Of a DNA stretch of 64,000 nucleotides, positions 28,351 through 35,882 are shown in pieces; positions within the stretch are counted from its first letter, which is position 1; each line of letters opens with the position of its first letter. The position numbers were made by a program, and so were the translations under genes. The stretch spans positions 1-64,000 of the forward strand of contig JAKSTN010000004.1 of the NCBI GenBank assembly GCA_024402535.1, given 5' to 3'. The notes under the pieces are model-generated. The model had not been told where the DNA came from and ran no database searches. It was given only the letters and a program-made list of their open reading frames with translations. Source of the DNA: Treponema sp. (GTDB lineage Bacteria > Spirochaetota > Spirochaetia > Treponematales > Treponemataceae).

Positions 28351-28390
28351 AATGATTCCTTCCTTAAATGTAAAATTTATAGATTTTTCT

Positions 28391-28419
28391 ATTATAGTGA
28401 TTTGTTTCCTTTCATACAA
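28391..28419 (-). promoter_or_regulatory. Predicted promoter of thrS
   Basis: On the - strand, TTGTAT (28419-28414), a 17-bp spacer and a consensus TATAAT (28396-28391), leaving a leader of about 35 nt with AAGGAAGG. Confidence 0.7.
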
Positions 28420-28468
28420 TAAAGTTATGATTTAATATAAAGGCAGGTTCTGTCATATTGTTTTCCTT

Positions 28469-28537
28469 AAACAAAAAAAGACTGCTTTATAGCAGTCTTT
28501 TTTCACTTGAAAGTATGGAGATGGGGGGAATTGAACT
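28469..28537 (-). repeat. Partial duplicate of the tmRNA 3' end plus its terminator
   Basis: About 55 bp here (terminator, spacer, then TGGAGATGG at 28516-28524 and TTGAAC at 28531) matches 28723-28790, the true tmRNA 3' end and terminator, with scattered changes. After the acceptor-stem and T-arm part the two diverge, so this is a fragment and not a second tmRNA or a foldable tRNA. Confidence 0.65.
28474..28503. terminator. Bidirectional terminator-like hairpin (copy A of the tmRNA terminator)
   Basis: A perfect 13-bp stem (28474-28486 with 28491-28503) around AGACTGCT/AGCAGTCT has A- and T-runs at its ends, so it could work on either strand. It is nearly identical to the hairpin at 28729-28757. 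Confidence 0.75.
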
Positions 28538-28722
28538 GGGTTCAGTCACAAACTTCCTGTTTGTTCCTTCACCCCGTCTACGTTCACTTACGCCGCCATC
28601 CCTGGCGGCTCATCCTCCCGCTGGTCGGCGTTCACTCCGCGCCCATTATTTTTCAAATAATGGGCCATCCTCAAAAGCAAGCTTTTTCGGCCGCATTTTA
28701 ATTTTGTGAAAAACTTTAATTT
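28538..28722. repeat. Palindrome-rich insert between the two tmRNA-end copies
   Basis: This 185-bp stretch is much more GC-rich than its surroundings in its first half and contains two clean hairpins: GCCGCCA/TGGCGGC (28592-28598 with 28603-28609) and an 11-bp stem GCCCATTATTT/AAATAATGGGC (28641-28651 with 28655-28665). The open frame through it (28458-28709, +) has no coding character. It may be a REP-like unit or the residue of an element that entered at the tmRNA 3' end. Confidence 0.45.
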
Positions 28723-28728
28723 AAACGC

Positions 28729-28757
28729 AAAAAGACTGCTTTTCAGCAGTCTTTTTT
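28729..28757 (-). terminator. Intrinsic terminator of the tmRNA gene
   Basis: A 12-bp stem (28729-28740 with 28745-28756) has a 4-nt loop and a T-run on the - strand. It lies 14 bp beyond the mature 3' end of ssrA. Confidence 0.85.
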
Positions 28758-28770
28758 ACATTAAAGATTA

Positions 28771-29142
28771 TGGAGATGGCGAGAGTTGAACTCGCGTCCG
28801 AAAAAGTAATCCAGATACATCTACAAGTTTAGTTATGCGAGGTAGTTGTCGGGAGCCGGTAGCAGCATAACAAGCGTCGCCTCCGTATTCTGATTAAAAA
28901 GTCGTCAGGGCCGACCAGAAACAGCCCGAACCAAGTCCCTATCAGTGACAGAACATTCCGGTGTTAGGAACAGCACCCCGAAAGTTCCGCGCTAAGCAGA
29001 CTAAGCTGCGAGAGCGAACTGTTCAACAGAAGATTCTTCTTCTTCTCTACGTTTTGCAGTTATTTTTTTTGTCAGTTCAGAGGACCTTCACCCTCACTTG
29101 CAGTAAATGCATTCCCAATTCCGTCGAAACCGGGACATCCCC
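28771..29142 (-). ncRNA. ssrA: Transfer-messenger RNA (tmRNA)
   Basis: tmRNA rescues stalled ribosomes together with SmpB. The 5' end GGGGATG pairs with CATCTCC at the 3' end to form the acceptor stem (one G-U). The 3' T-arm (GAGTTCAACTCTC) and the 5' block GTCCCGGTTTCGACGG are typical. The terminal CCA is not encoded; the gene ends at the discriminator A. A resume codon GCA follows ATAACT, as in E. coli ATAGTC-GCA, and opens an 18-codon tag frame ending in FALAA and a TAG stop. The gene is 372 bp. It has a consensus promoter and an intrinsic terminator. Confidence 0.95.
29001..29057 (-). other. tmRNA proteolysis-tag reading frame
   Basis: Eighteen codons and a TAG stop encode AKRREEEESSVEQFALAA. 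The FALAA end matches the usual ALAA degron read by ClpXP-type proteases. The front half is unusual: a basic KRR next to four consecutive Glu codons. Confidence 0.85.
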
Positions 29143-29157
29143 ATGGGATATATTTAG

Positions 29158-29186
29158 AATATACTGATAAAAATATGAGTCGTCAA
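29158..29186 (-). promoter_or_regulatory. Predicted promoter of ssrA
   Basis: On the - strand, TTGACG (29186-29181), a 17-bp spacer and TATATT (29163-29158). The -10 ends 15 bp before the mature 5' end, consistent with a short precursor trimmed by RNase P. It abuts the stop of the GH26 gene. Confidence 0.7.
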
Positions 29187-30209
29187 CTAAAGAAGATCTT
29201 TAAATTCATCCAAAGTAATCACTTTTTCAGAATCATAAACCTTCTTTTTTAGTTCAAGACTATTTACTTTTTCACTGGACCAGAAATCTTCATTTGTCCA
29301 GGTTCCGCTAACAGTTTTATCATTCCAAACCATAAAATAAAGCCATGGAACATCATCTTCTGTACATTTTTCAGGATCAGGAATTCTTCCACATTCAGTC
29401 AGAGCAACCATTTTTATTCCTTTTGAAGAGGCTTTACATTCCATATATTTCTTTTTCTGACTTTCATGATCATTGGCATAAATATCTTCACCTGTAATAT
29501 CAACATATTCATCCCCAGGATACCAGTCTTTATTCTGTCCGTTCCAGACCCAAATCAAATTATCAAGTCCTTTTTCTTCAGTATAATAAGTGTACATAAA
29601 CTGCCATAAAGCTTTATAAGCTTCAGGACCACTAGCTCCCCACCAGAACCATTTTCCGCTTGCTTCATGAAGGGGACGCCACAAAACAGGAACTCCTGCA
29701 TCCTTAAGGCGATTAAGTTCTTTAGCGATTGTATCCATCTGACGTTTCATCTGATTGAACTCAGATGCAGTTTCATCAAGTTTACCGTCTTTAAAAGGAA
29801 TTCTGAATTTAGTCTGATTTGAATAAAACTGTTTTTCCCTTCCTGCACGCCAGTGCCATGTAAATGTTACAAGGCCACCTTTATGGCCGGTATAGGATTT
29901 ATCATAATTATATTCTCCCTTATACCATTTAATGGCTTCCTCAACCTGCATAATTCCTTCGCCAGACTTTGGTACATAATTTAAAAAATCATACCCCATA
30001 ATTACAGGATATTTCCCAGTATCCTTATAAACGCGGTCAGCCATATCAACTGAATCTGCCCAGGTTAAATCCATCTGACCTGAAACAGTCTGTTTTCCAT
30101 AAATTGATGAAAAGAAATCCATAACTTTCTGGGCTTCAGCAGATTTTGAAGCCCCAAAAATAAAAGTCCCTGAAATGAGGATTGATAAAACAATAAACAA
30201 TCTTTTCAT
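29187..30209 (-). CDS. Secreted GH26 family glycoside hydrolase, probable endo-beta-1,4-mannanase
   Basis: The 340-residue protein has a signal peptide (MKRLFIVLSILISGTFIFG) and one GH26 (beta/alpha)8 domain. The acid/base is E182 in LWRPLHEASGKWFWWG and the nucleophile E272 in ALTECG, both in the expected motifs; the TFTWHWR block is also typical. GH26 enzymes mostly cut beta-mannan, which suits a plant-fibre gut habitat and the GH2 mannosidase at 39565. The frame opens at a TTG (30221), but GGAGG lies inside that stretch and 7 bp before the ATG at 30209, which is taken as the start. Direct repeats flank its promoter, suggesting substrate control. Confidence 0.88.
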   Translation of the reverse strand: MKRLFIVLSILISGTFIFGASKSAEAQKVMDFFSSIYGKQTVSGQMDLTWADSVDMADRVYKDTGKYPVIMGYDFLNYVPKSGEGIMQVEEAIKWYKGEYNYDKSYTGHKGGLVTFTWHWRAGREKQFYSNQTKFRIPFKDGKLDETASEFNQMKRQMDTIAKELNRLKDAGVPVLWRPLHEASGKWFWWGASGPEAYKALWQFMYTYYTEEKGLDNLIWVWNGQNKDWYPGDEYVDITGEDIYANDHESQKKKYMECKASSKGIKMVALTECGRIPDPEKCTEDDVPWLYFMVWNDKTVSGTWTNEDFWSSEKVNSLELKKKVYDSEKVITLDEFKDLL

Positions 30210-30231
30210 ATTTTCCTCCAAGTAATTTTAG

Positions 30232-30265
30232 AAACTAAATTTAATTAAATTATAAACTAAATTTA
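30232..30265. repeat. 12-bp direct repeat at the GH26 promoter (operator candidate)
   Basis: AAACTAAATTTA occurs at 30232-30243 and again at 30254-30265, a 22-bp period (about two helical turns). One copy lies in the spacer of the promoter beside the -10 and the other just downstream. Confidence 0.5.
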
Positions 30266-30277
30266 CCTAAATGTAAA
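30249..30277 (-). promoter_or_regulatory. Predicted promoter of the GH26 gene
   Basis: On the - strand, TTTACA (30277-30272), a 17-bp spacer and TATAAT (30254-30249), 39 bp before the ATG. Confidence 0.65.
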
Positions 30278-30305
30278 ATACTTTAATAAATTGTTAAAAT
30301 AATAA

Positions 30306-30333
30306 AAAAAAGGCTGTTCAAATGAACAGCCTT
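30306..30333 (-). terminator. Intrinsic terminator of the rsb-like operon
   Basis: An 11-bp stem (AAAGGCTGTTC with GAACAGCCTTT) has a 4-nt loop and, on the - strand, a run of eight T. It follows the RsbW-like gene by about 22 bp. Confidence 0.85.
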
Positions 30334-30355
30334 TCTTATATGTTTCAGCTAAAAA

Positions 30356-30907
30356 CTATTCTCCGTCGCGTAAAGCACGGTGTTTGGTCTGGTATTTTTT
30401 GAGCATTGCAACAGCGTTTTTCTTTCCATTGTATACAAATCCACCATTCCAGTATTCAAGAGCAGCAAAAAGGGCGTTACCACCGTCCTGGCTGTCAGAT
30501 TCTTTTGTACGGAATGAAACGTAGTTTGCCAGTTCCATAAAGTCATTCTTATGGAGACAATCAAGACGCTTTCTGTTGAACTCATTCCATTTTTCCAGAT
30601 CAGAGAAACCTTCTCCTTCATCCTGAACGATAATATGAGCATGAGTAGGGCTGAAAGAATACCATACTGTTACTTTCTTATTAATATCACAGTGGTTTCC
30701 ATGTTTTACAGCATTTTTAATAACTTCAGAAATCTGCTGTTCAAGAAGGTTCAGTTCTTTGATTTCTGTTGGAGCAGACTGAACAATCAGCAGTGTAAAA
30801 TAACGGATCTGTCTGAAGTCTGAAGGGAATTCCTTCTTAAGCATGTTTGTTTTATCGAAAAGAGGATCGTTTTCGTCTGAACGAAGTTCTTTGAATTCCT
30901 GTTCCAT
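30356..30907 (-). CDS. RsbW-like anti-sigma factor / serine kinase (GHKL ATPase)
   Basis: The 183-residue protein has the HATPase_c_2 fold of anti-sigma kinases: the N box EVIKNAVKHGNH (about 61-72) and the G1 box VQDEGEGF (about 94-101). Such kinases hold a sigma factor or another target and phosphorylate the STAS antagonist. It is six bases after the STAS gene and two genes after a SpoIIE-type phosphatase, giving the full partner-switching set. The sigma factor or target is not encoded here. The terminator follows directly. Confidence 0.85.
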   Translation of the reverse strand: MEQEFKELRSDENDPLFDKTNMLKKEFPSDFRQIRYFTLLIVQSAPTEIKELNLLEQQISEVIKNAVKHGNHCDINKKVTVWYSFSPTHAHIIVQDEGEGFSDLEKWNEFNRKRLDCLHKNDFMELANYVSFRTKESDSQDGGNALFAALEYWNGGFVYNGKKNAVAMLKKYQTKHRALRDGE

Positions 30908-30913
30908 TAAATT

Positions 30914-31252
30914 CTACTCCTTAACCATCAGAAGGCCTTCTTCTACGCTGTTAGCAATAGGGAAGTAACCCATAAGTTTTGTAAGTTCAATAACCTTTTT
31001 AACTGAACCGTGAATGTTTGAAATTGCAAGTTTAAGATTCATCTTTTTTATTGTTGAACAAATATAAATAAGTGCACCAATTCCAGACGAGTCAATATAA
31101 TCAACCTGTTCCAGGTTAATGACGAAATTCTTTACATTTTTTTCGAGCATCTTCATTACAAGTTCCTTGAGCTTGTATGAGTTGTAAAGATCCATTTCGC
31201 CGTTTACATCAATGATATAAACATCTCCGTTCTTGCGAATTTTCAGTTCCAT
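30914..31252 (-). CDS. STAS-domain anti-sigma factor antagonist (RsbV/SpoIIAA-like)
   Basis: The 112-residue protein is a single STAS domain. The phosphorylation site is conserved in DYIDSSGIGALIYI (Ser56 by analogy with SpoIIAA). Unphosphorylated, it should bind the RsbW-like kinase and free its target; the kinase phosphorylates it, and the upstream PP2C phosphatase resets it. It has a ribosome-binding site (AGGAGC) before the ATG and lies in the middle of the three-gene set. Confidence 0.92.
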   Translation of the reverse strand: MELKIRKNGDVYIIDVNGEMDLYNSYKLKELVMKMLEKNVKNFVINLEQVDYIDSSGIGALIYICSTIKKMNLKLAISNIHGSVKKVIELTKLMGYFPIANSVEEGLLMVKE

Positions 31253-31277
31253 AATTAAGCTCCTTTATTCAGTCTTA

Positions 31278-32948
31278 TTATTCTACTTTGATTACAAGTA
31301 AACTTGTATCATCGAACTGCTGATTTGATCCAATATATTTTTTCAAATCGTCTTTTACACGGTTTGAAATATTTTTAGCACTCTCATGTGCATGAGAAGC
31401 AATTACTTTTTCAAGTTTTGCAGAAGAATATTGTACACCATTATCGTCAAGGGATTCAATTACACCGTCTGTACAGGCTACAAGGATGTCCCCTGGTTCA
31501 AGCTGAAGATCAATATCAGTGTATTCAATTTCTTTTTCTACACCCATTGGTTCAGTCATCATTGAGATTGTTTTAATTGAACGTGATGCAGCTGTATAAA
31601 GAATAACAGTGTTGTTTCCACAAGTTGCAACCTGTGCCTGCTTTGTAATGCTGTTGTAGTTTACAAGAGCAATGGATGCAAAGTGGTCAATCTTCATTGT
31701 TTCGTTACAAATACCACGGTTAGCCCAGTTAAGAATTGTAGCGGCACTCTGTGGAGTATTTACAATAAGGCGGAGTATAGAACGAATCATAAGCATGATT
31801 GTAAGTGAGTTCATTCCTTTACCTGCTACGTCACCAACAATGAATGAAATGCGGTCTTTTCTTGAAACAATTACATCATAGAAGTCACCACAAACATTTT
31901 CTGCAGGTGAAGTGAAACATCCGATTCCAACTCCAGGAATAACAGGAAGTTTTGATGGAATAAGATCTTTCTGTATCTTTGTAGCGATATCGCCACCTTG
32001 AGTAAGTTTTTTGTGTTCAGCGAAATTCAGGAAGCTGTAAAGTGGTTTCATTGCAGTTGCAGTTGCGTCTGTAATGATTTCTGCAGTTTCCAGATCTTTC
32101 TGTGTGAATTTTGCTTTGTCTGGATCACGGGAAAGAGCAATAACACCAGCAACGCCTTCCTGCTGTTTGATAGGAACAAAAATATAACTTCCACACTTAA
32201 GGAATTCTTCTGGGCCGTTCTGGTAGATTCTTGGTTCTTTTACAGAATCTGTAACCAGGAGAGATTCTCCGGCTGAAGCAATTTCACCGAAAATATTATC
32301 CTGAAGAGGGAACTGAGCAAAGCGCATGTTTGTTTCAACACGAAGAGGCTTGTGAGGCAGATCATCAGGAAGTTTGTATGGAGGAGGGAATGTTCCCTTG
32401 AATGAGCGTACTGCAAGGAGATTATCAAAGTCGTCAGCCATAAGGATAATACATCCATCAGCTTCAACTTTTTCAGAAAGAAGTTTGTTACAGTAATCAA
32501 GGAACTGTTCCATACTGTTTTCTGTTGTAAAGAAAGATGATGCTTTTGCAATAAGATCTTTGTTTACATCGATAATTCTGTTGAATCGGGCTTTTTCTGC
32601 CTGAAGCGCTTCATTGGATACTGTATTTGCATCCATGTTCTGTCTTAATTCAGCAAGACGTTTAGCCTGCTTTTTGTCTTCTTTTTTCTGGGGATTACTG
32701 AATGCAATGATAATCGAGTAAAGGAAAAGGATACATTCGGTAATAAGAATAATAAATACCAGATAAATGAACTGTCTGTTGAAATAAGTGTAGAGAGTAC
32801 CGGTGATAAGAATACCTGCGGAAAGATAAAGTACGAAACTTGGTTTTGCAGTATTCCTTAATTTGGCAATCATAAATGAGAAAATAAGAAGTACACCAAC
32901 GGCAGCAGTAATTAAGAGAGGAACGCCGGCAAAAGAATCAATATTCAA
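31278..32948 (-). CDS. Membrane-bound GAF-PP2C (SpoIIE/RsbU-type) phosphatase
   Basis: The frame extends to 33026, but its upstream part is the promoter itself. A TTG at 32948 has AGGAG seven bases before it and is taken as the start, giving 556 residues. The order is three or four membrane segments (to about residue 85), a coiled linker, a GAF sensor domain (about 135-290) and a C-terminal PP2C phosphatase with SPAENVCGDFYD, IVGDVAGKGMNSL and VACTDGVIESLD, the metal-binding acids all present. It should dephosphorylate the STAS protein in response to a signal sensed by the GAF or membrane part. Confidence 0.88.
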   Translation of the reverse strand: MNIDSFAGVPLLITAAVGVLLIFSFMIAKLRNTAKPSFVLYLSAGILITGTLYTYFNRQFIYLVFIILITECILFLYSIIIAFSNPQKKEDKKQAKRLAELRQNMDANTVSNEALQAEKARFNRIIDVNKDLIAKASSFFTTENSMEQFLDYCNKLLSEKVEADGCIILMADDFDNLLAVRSFKGTFPPPYKLPDDLPHKPLRVETNMRFAQFPLQDNIFGEIASAGESLLVTDSVKEPRIYQNGPEEFLKCGSYIFVPIKQQEGVAGVIALSRDPDKAKFTQKDLETAEIITDATATAMKPLYSFLNFAEHKKLTQGGDIATKIQKDLIPSKLPVIPGVGIGCFTSPAENVCGDFYDVIVSRKDRISFIVGDVAGKGMNSLTIMLMIRSILRLIVNTPQSAATILNWANRGICNETMKIDHFASIALVNYNSITKQAQVATCGNNTVILYTAASRSIKTISMMTEPMGVEKEIEYTDIDLQLEPGDILVACTDGVIESLDDNGVQYSSAKLEKVIASHAHESAKNISNRVKDDLKKYIGSNQQFDDTSLLVIKVE

Positions 32949-32997
32949 GATACATCTCCTATATAAATAGGGCCTAAGCAATAAACCCCATTGGATT

Positions 32998-33026
32998 ATT
33001 CTAACATTGAAATTTTTTGACGTCAA
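32998..33026 (-). promoter_or_regulatory. Predicted promoter of the partner-switching operon
   Basis: On the - strand, TTGACG (33026-33021), a 17-bp spacer and TAGAAT (33003-32998), 49 bp before the TTG start at 32948. Confidence 0.7.
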
Positions 33027-33116
33027 GTTTTAAAGGTATTGGCGTTTTTTTATTGTTTTGAAGGAATTTTTATAGTAGTATTCTATAATAAATATAAAAT
33101 TTTTGAAGGTTAAAAA

Positions 33117-34151
33117 ATGGAGACAGAAGTTAAAAACGAATCTATTGTGCAGAATGAAGATGAAGAAATCTCTCTTATTGATCTTCTTGCCGTCCTTTTA
33201 AGATATAAATGGCTTATAATCCTTACAACTTTTGGAGCAGCTCTATTTGCAGTCGTTTTTTCAATTTTGAGTCTTAAACTGCCTCCTGAAAAATCACCGC
33301 TTCCAAATCAGTTCTGTCCTAAAGCAACAATGCTTATTATGGACGACAGTTCCGGGTCTTCTTCTCTTTCAAGCATGATCAGTGCATCAGGTCTTGGAAG
33401 CCTTGCAGGACTTGCAGGTGTTTCCGGAGGATCGTCAAACAGTGCACTTGCAACTTACCTGATCAAAAGTGACAGTTTCCTTGATATGGTAACTGATCGT
33501 TTCGGTTTAATTGAAAAATGGGAAATTGAAAAATCTCCAAGGGCAAATTCCCGTAAGGCTCTGAAAGAAGTTCTTGGTGCAAATTATGATAAAGATACAG
33601 GTGTATTTACAGTAAGTTTTACTGATATTGATCCTGCTTTTGCCTGTGAAGTAGTTGATTTCTGTGTAGAAAAACTTGAATCAAAATTCCTGGAACTTGG
33701 ACTTGATAAAAATATTCTTGAAAAGAAAAATCTTGAAGAAAATATAGAACTGACAAGAAAAAAGATTGTTGATCTTCAGAATGAAATTAAGGACCTGGAA
33801 TATAAGGTTTCTAATGTTTATTCGGCCCAGAATATGGAAGCAATTTCTCTTCAGACAAATCTTTTAAAGCTTGAGCTTGAAGCTCAGCAGTCAATTTATA
33901 AACAGCTTAAGACACAGCTTGAACTTACAAAAATTAACCTTGCAAGTGAAAAGCCTGTTTTCCAGATTCTGGAAAAAGCAAGTGTTCCTGATATGAAAGC
34001 AAAACCAAGTCGTGGAAAGCTTTGTATCATAATAACTTTTGCAGGATTTTTTATTTCTGTTTTCATGGCATTCCTTCTTAATGCAGTAAAAAATATAAAG
34101 AATGATGAAGAAGCTATGGCAAAACTGAAGCCTGCAAAGAAATCTAAATAA
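33117..34151 (+). CDS. Wzz-type polysaccharide chain-length / export membrane protein
   Basis: The 344-residue protein has the two-transmembrane Wzz layout: segments at about 30-52 and 303-324, a periplasmic domain between them with a long coiled coil (about 195-275), and a Pro-containing stretch before the last segment. An unusual Gly/Ser-rich loop (about 78-102) follows the first strand. These proteins set chain length or work with an outer-membrane exporter; no BY-kinase domain is fused. The SLBB export gene follows 12 bp downstream. GAAGG lies 7 bp before the ATG. A TATAAT at 33084-33089 may be the -10. Confidence 0.85.
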   Translation: METEVKNESIVQNEDEEISLIDLLAVLLRYKWLIILTTFGAALFAVVFSILSLKLPPEKSPLPNQFCPKATMLIMDDSSGSSSLSSMISASGLGSLAGLAGVSGGSSNSALATYLIKSDSFLDMVTDRFGLIEKWEIEKSPRANSRKALKEVLGANYDKDTGVFTVSFTDIDPAFACEVVDFCVEKLESKFLELGLDKNILEKKNLEENIELTRKKIVDLQNEIKDLEYKVSNVYSAQNMEAISLQTNLLKLELEAQQSIYKQLKTQLELTKINLASEKPVFQILEKASVPDMKAKPSRGKLCIIITFAGFFISVFMAFLLNAVKNIKNDEEAMAKLKPAKKSK

Positions 34152-34163
34152 AAAAGGTTTTTT

Positions 34164-35702
34164 ATGAAAATCGGAAGAAAAATTAGTGCCCTTATAATCC
34201 TTTCTGTTTTTACATCGGTTGTTCCTGTTGCTGCTCAGTCAAAAATGTCAGCATCAAATGATGTTTCTGAAATCGCAAGTGAAACAGATATTTCTAGATT
34301 TGTTCTGGAAACTTCAGTAGGAGCAAGAAGTCTTACACCGACTCCTCAGCTTGCTATGTCTTCTGGAGATTATCCTGTAACTGCCGGTGATGTTTACACT
34401 CTGGCTTTTGCAGCAGGCACATCTCCTGTAACTTACACAGTTTCTGTAGATTCAACATATAAATTTCGTGTTGCAAACCTTGCTGTTCTTAATGTTCAGG
34501 GATGGACATTTGTACAGTTGAAAAAACAGGTAGAAGATATTGTTTCTAAAAACTATCCTTTGAGCGGCGTTCAGTTTGTTTTAATGAGTCCTTCGGTTTT
34601 CCAGGTAACAATAAATGGAGAGGTTAATCAGACTCAGATAAAACAGGCATGGGCACTTACACGCCTTTCTTCAGTAATCAGCGGCTGTTTTACTGCTTAT
34701 TCATCAAGCAGAAATATTGAAATAACTTCAGCAAACGGAAAAACAGCAACATACGATCTTTTTAAGGCTGAACGCTTTGGAGATCTTTCTCAGGATCCTT
34801 ATGTAAAACCAGGAGATACAATTACAATCAAAAGAATAGAAAGAAAAGTATCTTTGTCTGGTGCCGTAGAAAGACCTGGTTCTTATGTTCTTGAAAAAGG
34901 TGATAATCTTATCAGTCTTTTTGAATATTATGGCGGCGGATTTACTGATTATGCTGATAAAAATCGTATAGAAATTAATCGTTATAATCCATCTGATCTT
35001 TCAACCCGTGTTTTCTATCTCAATGAAGATGTTCTTTCAAAGGATTTTGAACTTATGGATCATGATTCTGTAAACATTGTTTCTTCCAGTGATTTGAAAC
35101 CTGTAATGTTTGTTGAAGGTGCTATTTTTGGCGGACACCAGGATGTTGCATCTGGCGCAAATGGTACTGAAATGGGAAAAATCAGCAGCCGTTTTGATCA
35201 CGATACAAACTATGCAACTTTAGTACGACAGCTTCAAAAGCAATTTATGCCTTCCGCAGACCTTGAGAACGCATATATTGTTCGTGGGAATACAATCATT
35301 CCAATCAATTTGAACAAAATTCTTTATGACAGAAGTTATTTTTCAACAGAAGTTGTTCAGCCATATGATGTTTTAAGAGTTCCATTCAAGCTTTTTTATG
35401 TTACTGTTTCCGGAGCTGTTAATAATCCTGGAAGATATCCTTATATTCCTGACCGCGACTGGGATTATTATATTGGTCTTGCCGGCGGTTTCAATGAATC
35501 AAAAAATTCAGGACAGGCAGTACGTATTTTTGATTCCCAGGGAAACAAAATGAAAAAAGGGGACACCATAGTTCCTGAAACTACAATCGAAGCAAAATCG
35601 AATCGTATGAGTTATGTGCTTAATTCTAATGTTACACCATGGGTTTCAATTATTACTACTTTTATTTCAACTGTAGCTTTGATTCTTAATTTTGTGAAAT
35701 AA
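34164..35702 (+). CDS. SLBB-domain polysaccharide export protein (Wza-like)
   Basis: The 512-residue protein has a signal peptide (cleaved near AAQS), a Poly_export domain at about 68-150 (YPVTAGDVYTLAFAAG, then NLAVLNVQGWT), and SLBB repeats at about 230-290 (VSLSGAVERPGSYVLEKGD) and 410-470 (VTVSGAVNNPGRYPY). It ends in a hydrophobic helix (WVSIITTFISTVALILNFV) where Wza has its outer-membrane alpha-helix. It has no lipobox Cys, unlike E. coli Wza. It pairs with the Wzz-like gene and may export the glycan made by the WbaP or 48-59 kb genes. Confidence 0.87.
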   Translation: MKIGRKISALIILSVFTSVVPVAAQSKMSASNDVSEIASETDISRFVLETSVGARSLTPTPQLAMSSGDYPVTAGDVYTLAFAAGTSPVTYTVSVDSTYKFRVANLAVLNVQGWTFVQLKKQVEDIVSKNYPLSGVQFVLMSPSVFQVTINGEVNQTQIKQAWALTRLSSVISGCFTAYSSSRNIEITSANGKTATYDLFKAERFGDLSQDPYVKPGDTITIKRIERKVSLSGAVERPGSYVLEKGDNLISLFEYYGGGFTDYADKNRIEINRYNPSDLSTRVFYLNEDVLSKDFELMDHDSVNIVSSSDLKPVMFVEGAIFGGHQDVASGANGTEMGKISSRFDHDTNYATLVRQLQKQFMPSADLENAYIVRGNTIIPINLNKILYDRSYFSTEVVQPYDVLRVPFKLFYVTVSGAVNNPGRYPYIPDRDWDYYIGLAGGFNESKNSGQAVRIFDSQGNKMKKGDTIVPETTIEAKSNRMSYVLNSNVTPWVSIITTFISTVALILNFVK

Positions 35703-35731
35703 TTCTCTAATTATATAGAAGATTATTCATA

Positions 35732-35760
35732 TTGACCTGATTTTATATTTTATATAAACT
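35732..35760 (+). promoter_or_regulatory. Predicted promoter of the rpsF operon
   Basis: TTGACC (35732-35737), a 17-bp spacer and TAAACT (35755-35760); TATAAA at 35753-35758 is a nearby alternative. The predicted leader is about 115 nt. Confidence 0.5.
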
Positions 35761-35773
35761 TTCAGAACACCCC

Positions 35774-35860
35774 TTGGAGTACACGTTGATGTACTTCCTT
35801 GTCCAAAAGGAGGTTATCTGAAAAGAACGTTGTTCTGAATCAGATATTTAACCGCCTCCT
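35774..35860 (+). promoter_or_regulatory. Structured rpsF leader resembling the S6:S18 autoregulatory motif
   Basis: After a first hairpin (GGAGTACA with TGTACTTCC, 35776-35799), a second structure pairs AGGAGG (35808-35813) with CCTCCT (35855-35860) and TATCTGA (35815-35821) with TCAGATA (35840-35846), topped by AGAAC/GTTCT. The 3' strand between the two helices holds the unpaired CCG (35852-35854). An outer stem, a CCG bulge and an upper hairpin are the published features of the mRNA site bound by the S6:S18 complex. The gene for S18 is two genes downstream. Confidence 0.65.
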
Positions 35861-35882
35861 GTTACTTAATAGGAGAATACTT

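Noticed and set aside
28514-28545. A tRNA gene on the - strand beside copy A of the terminator
   Set aside because: Only the acceptor end and a T-loop-like piece are present; no D-arm or anticodon arm can be folded.
28458-28709. An 83-codon + strand frame through the tmRNA-end duplicate
   Set aside because: It runs through a terminator and two hairpins, has no ribosome-binding site and a Pro/Ser/Arg-rich composition typical of translated palindromes.
26600-33000. T-box or other tRNA-dependent leader for thrS
   Set aside because: The leader is only about 35 nt, too short for such a structure, and ileS also has no long leader.
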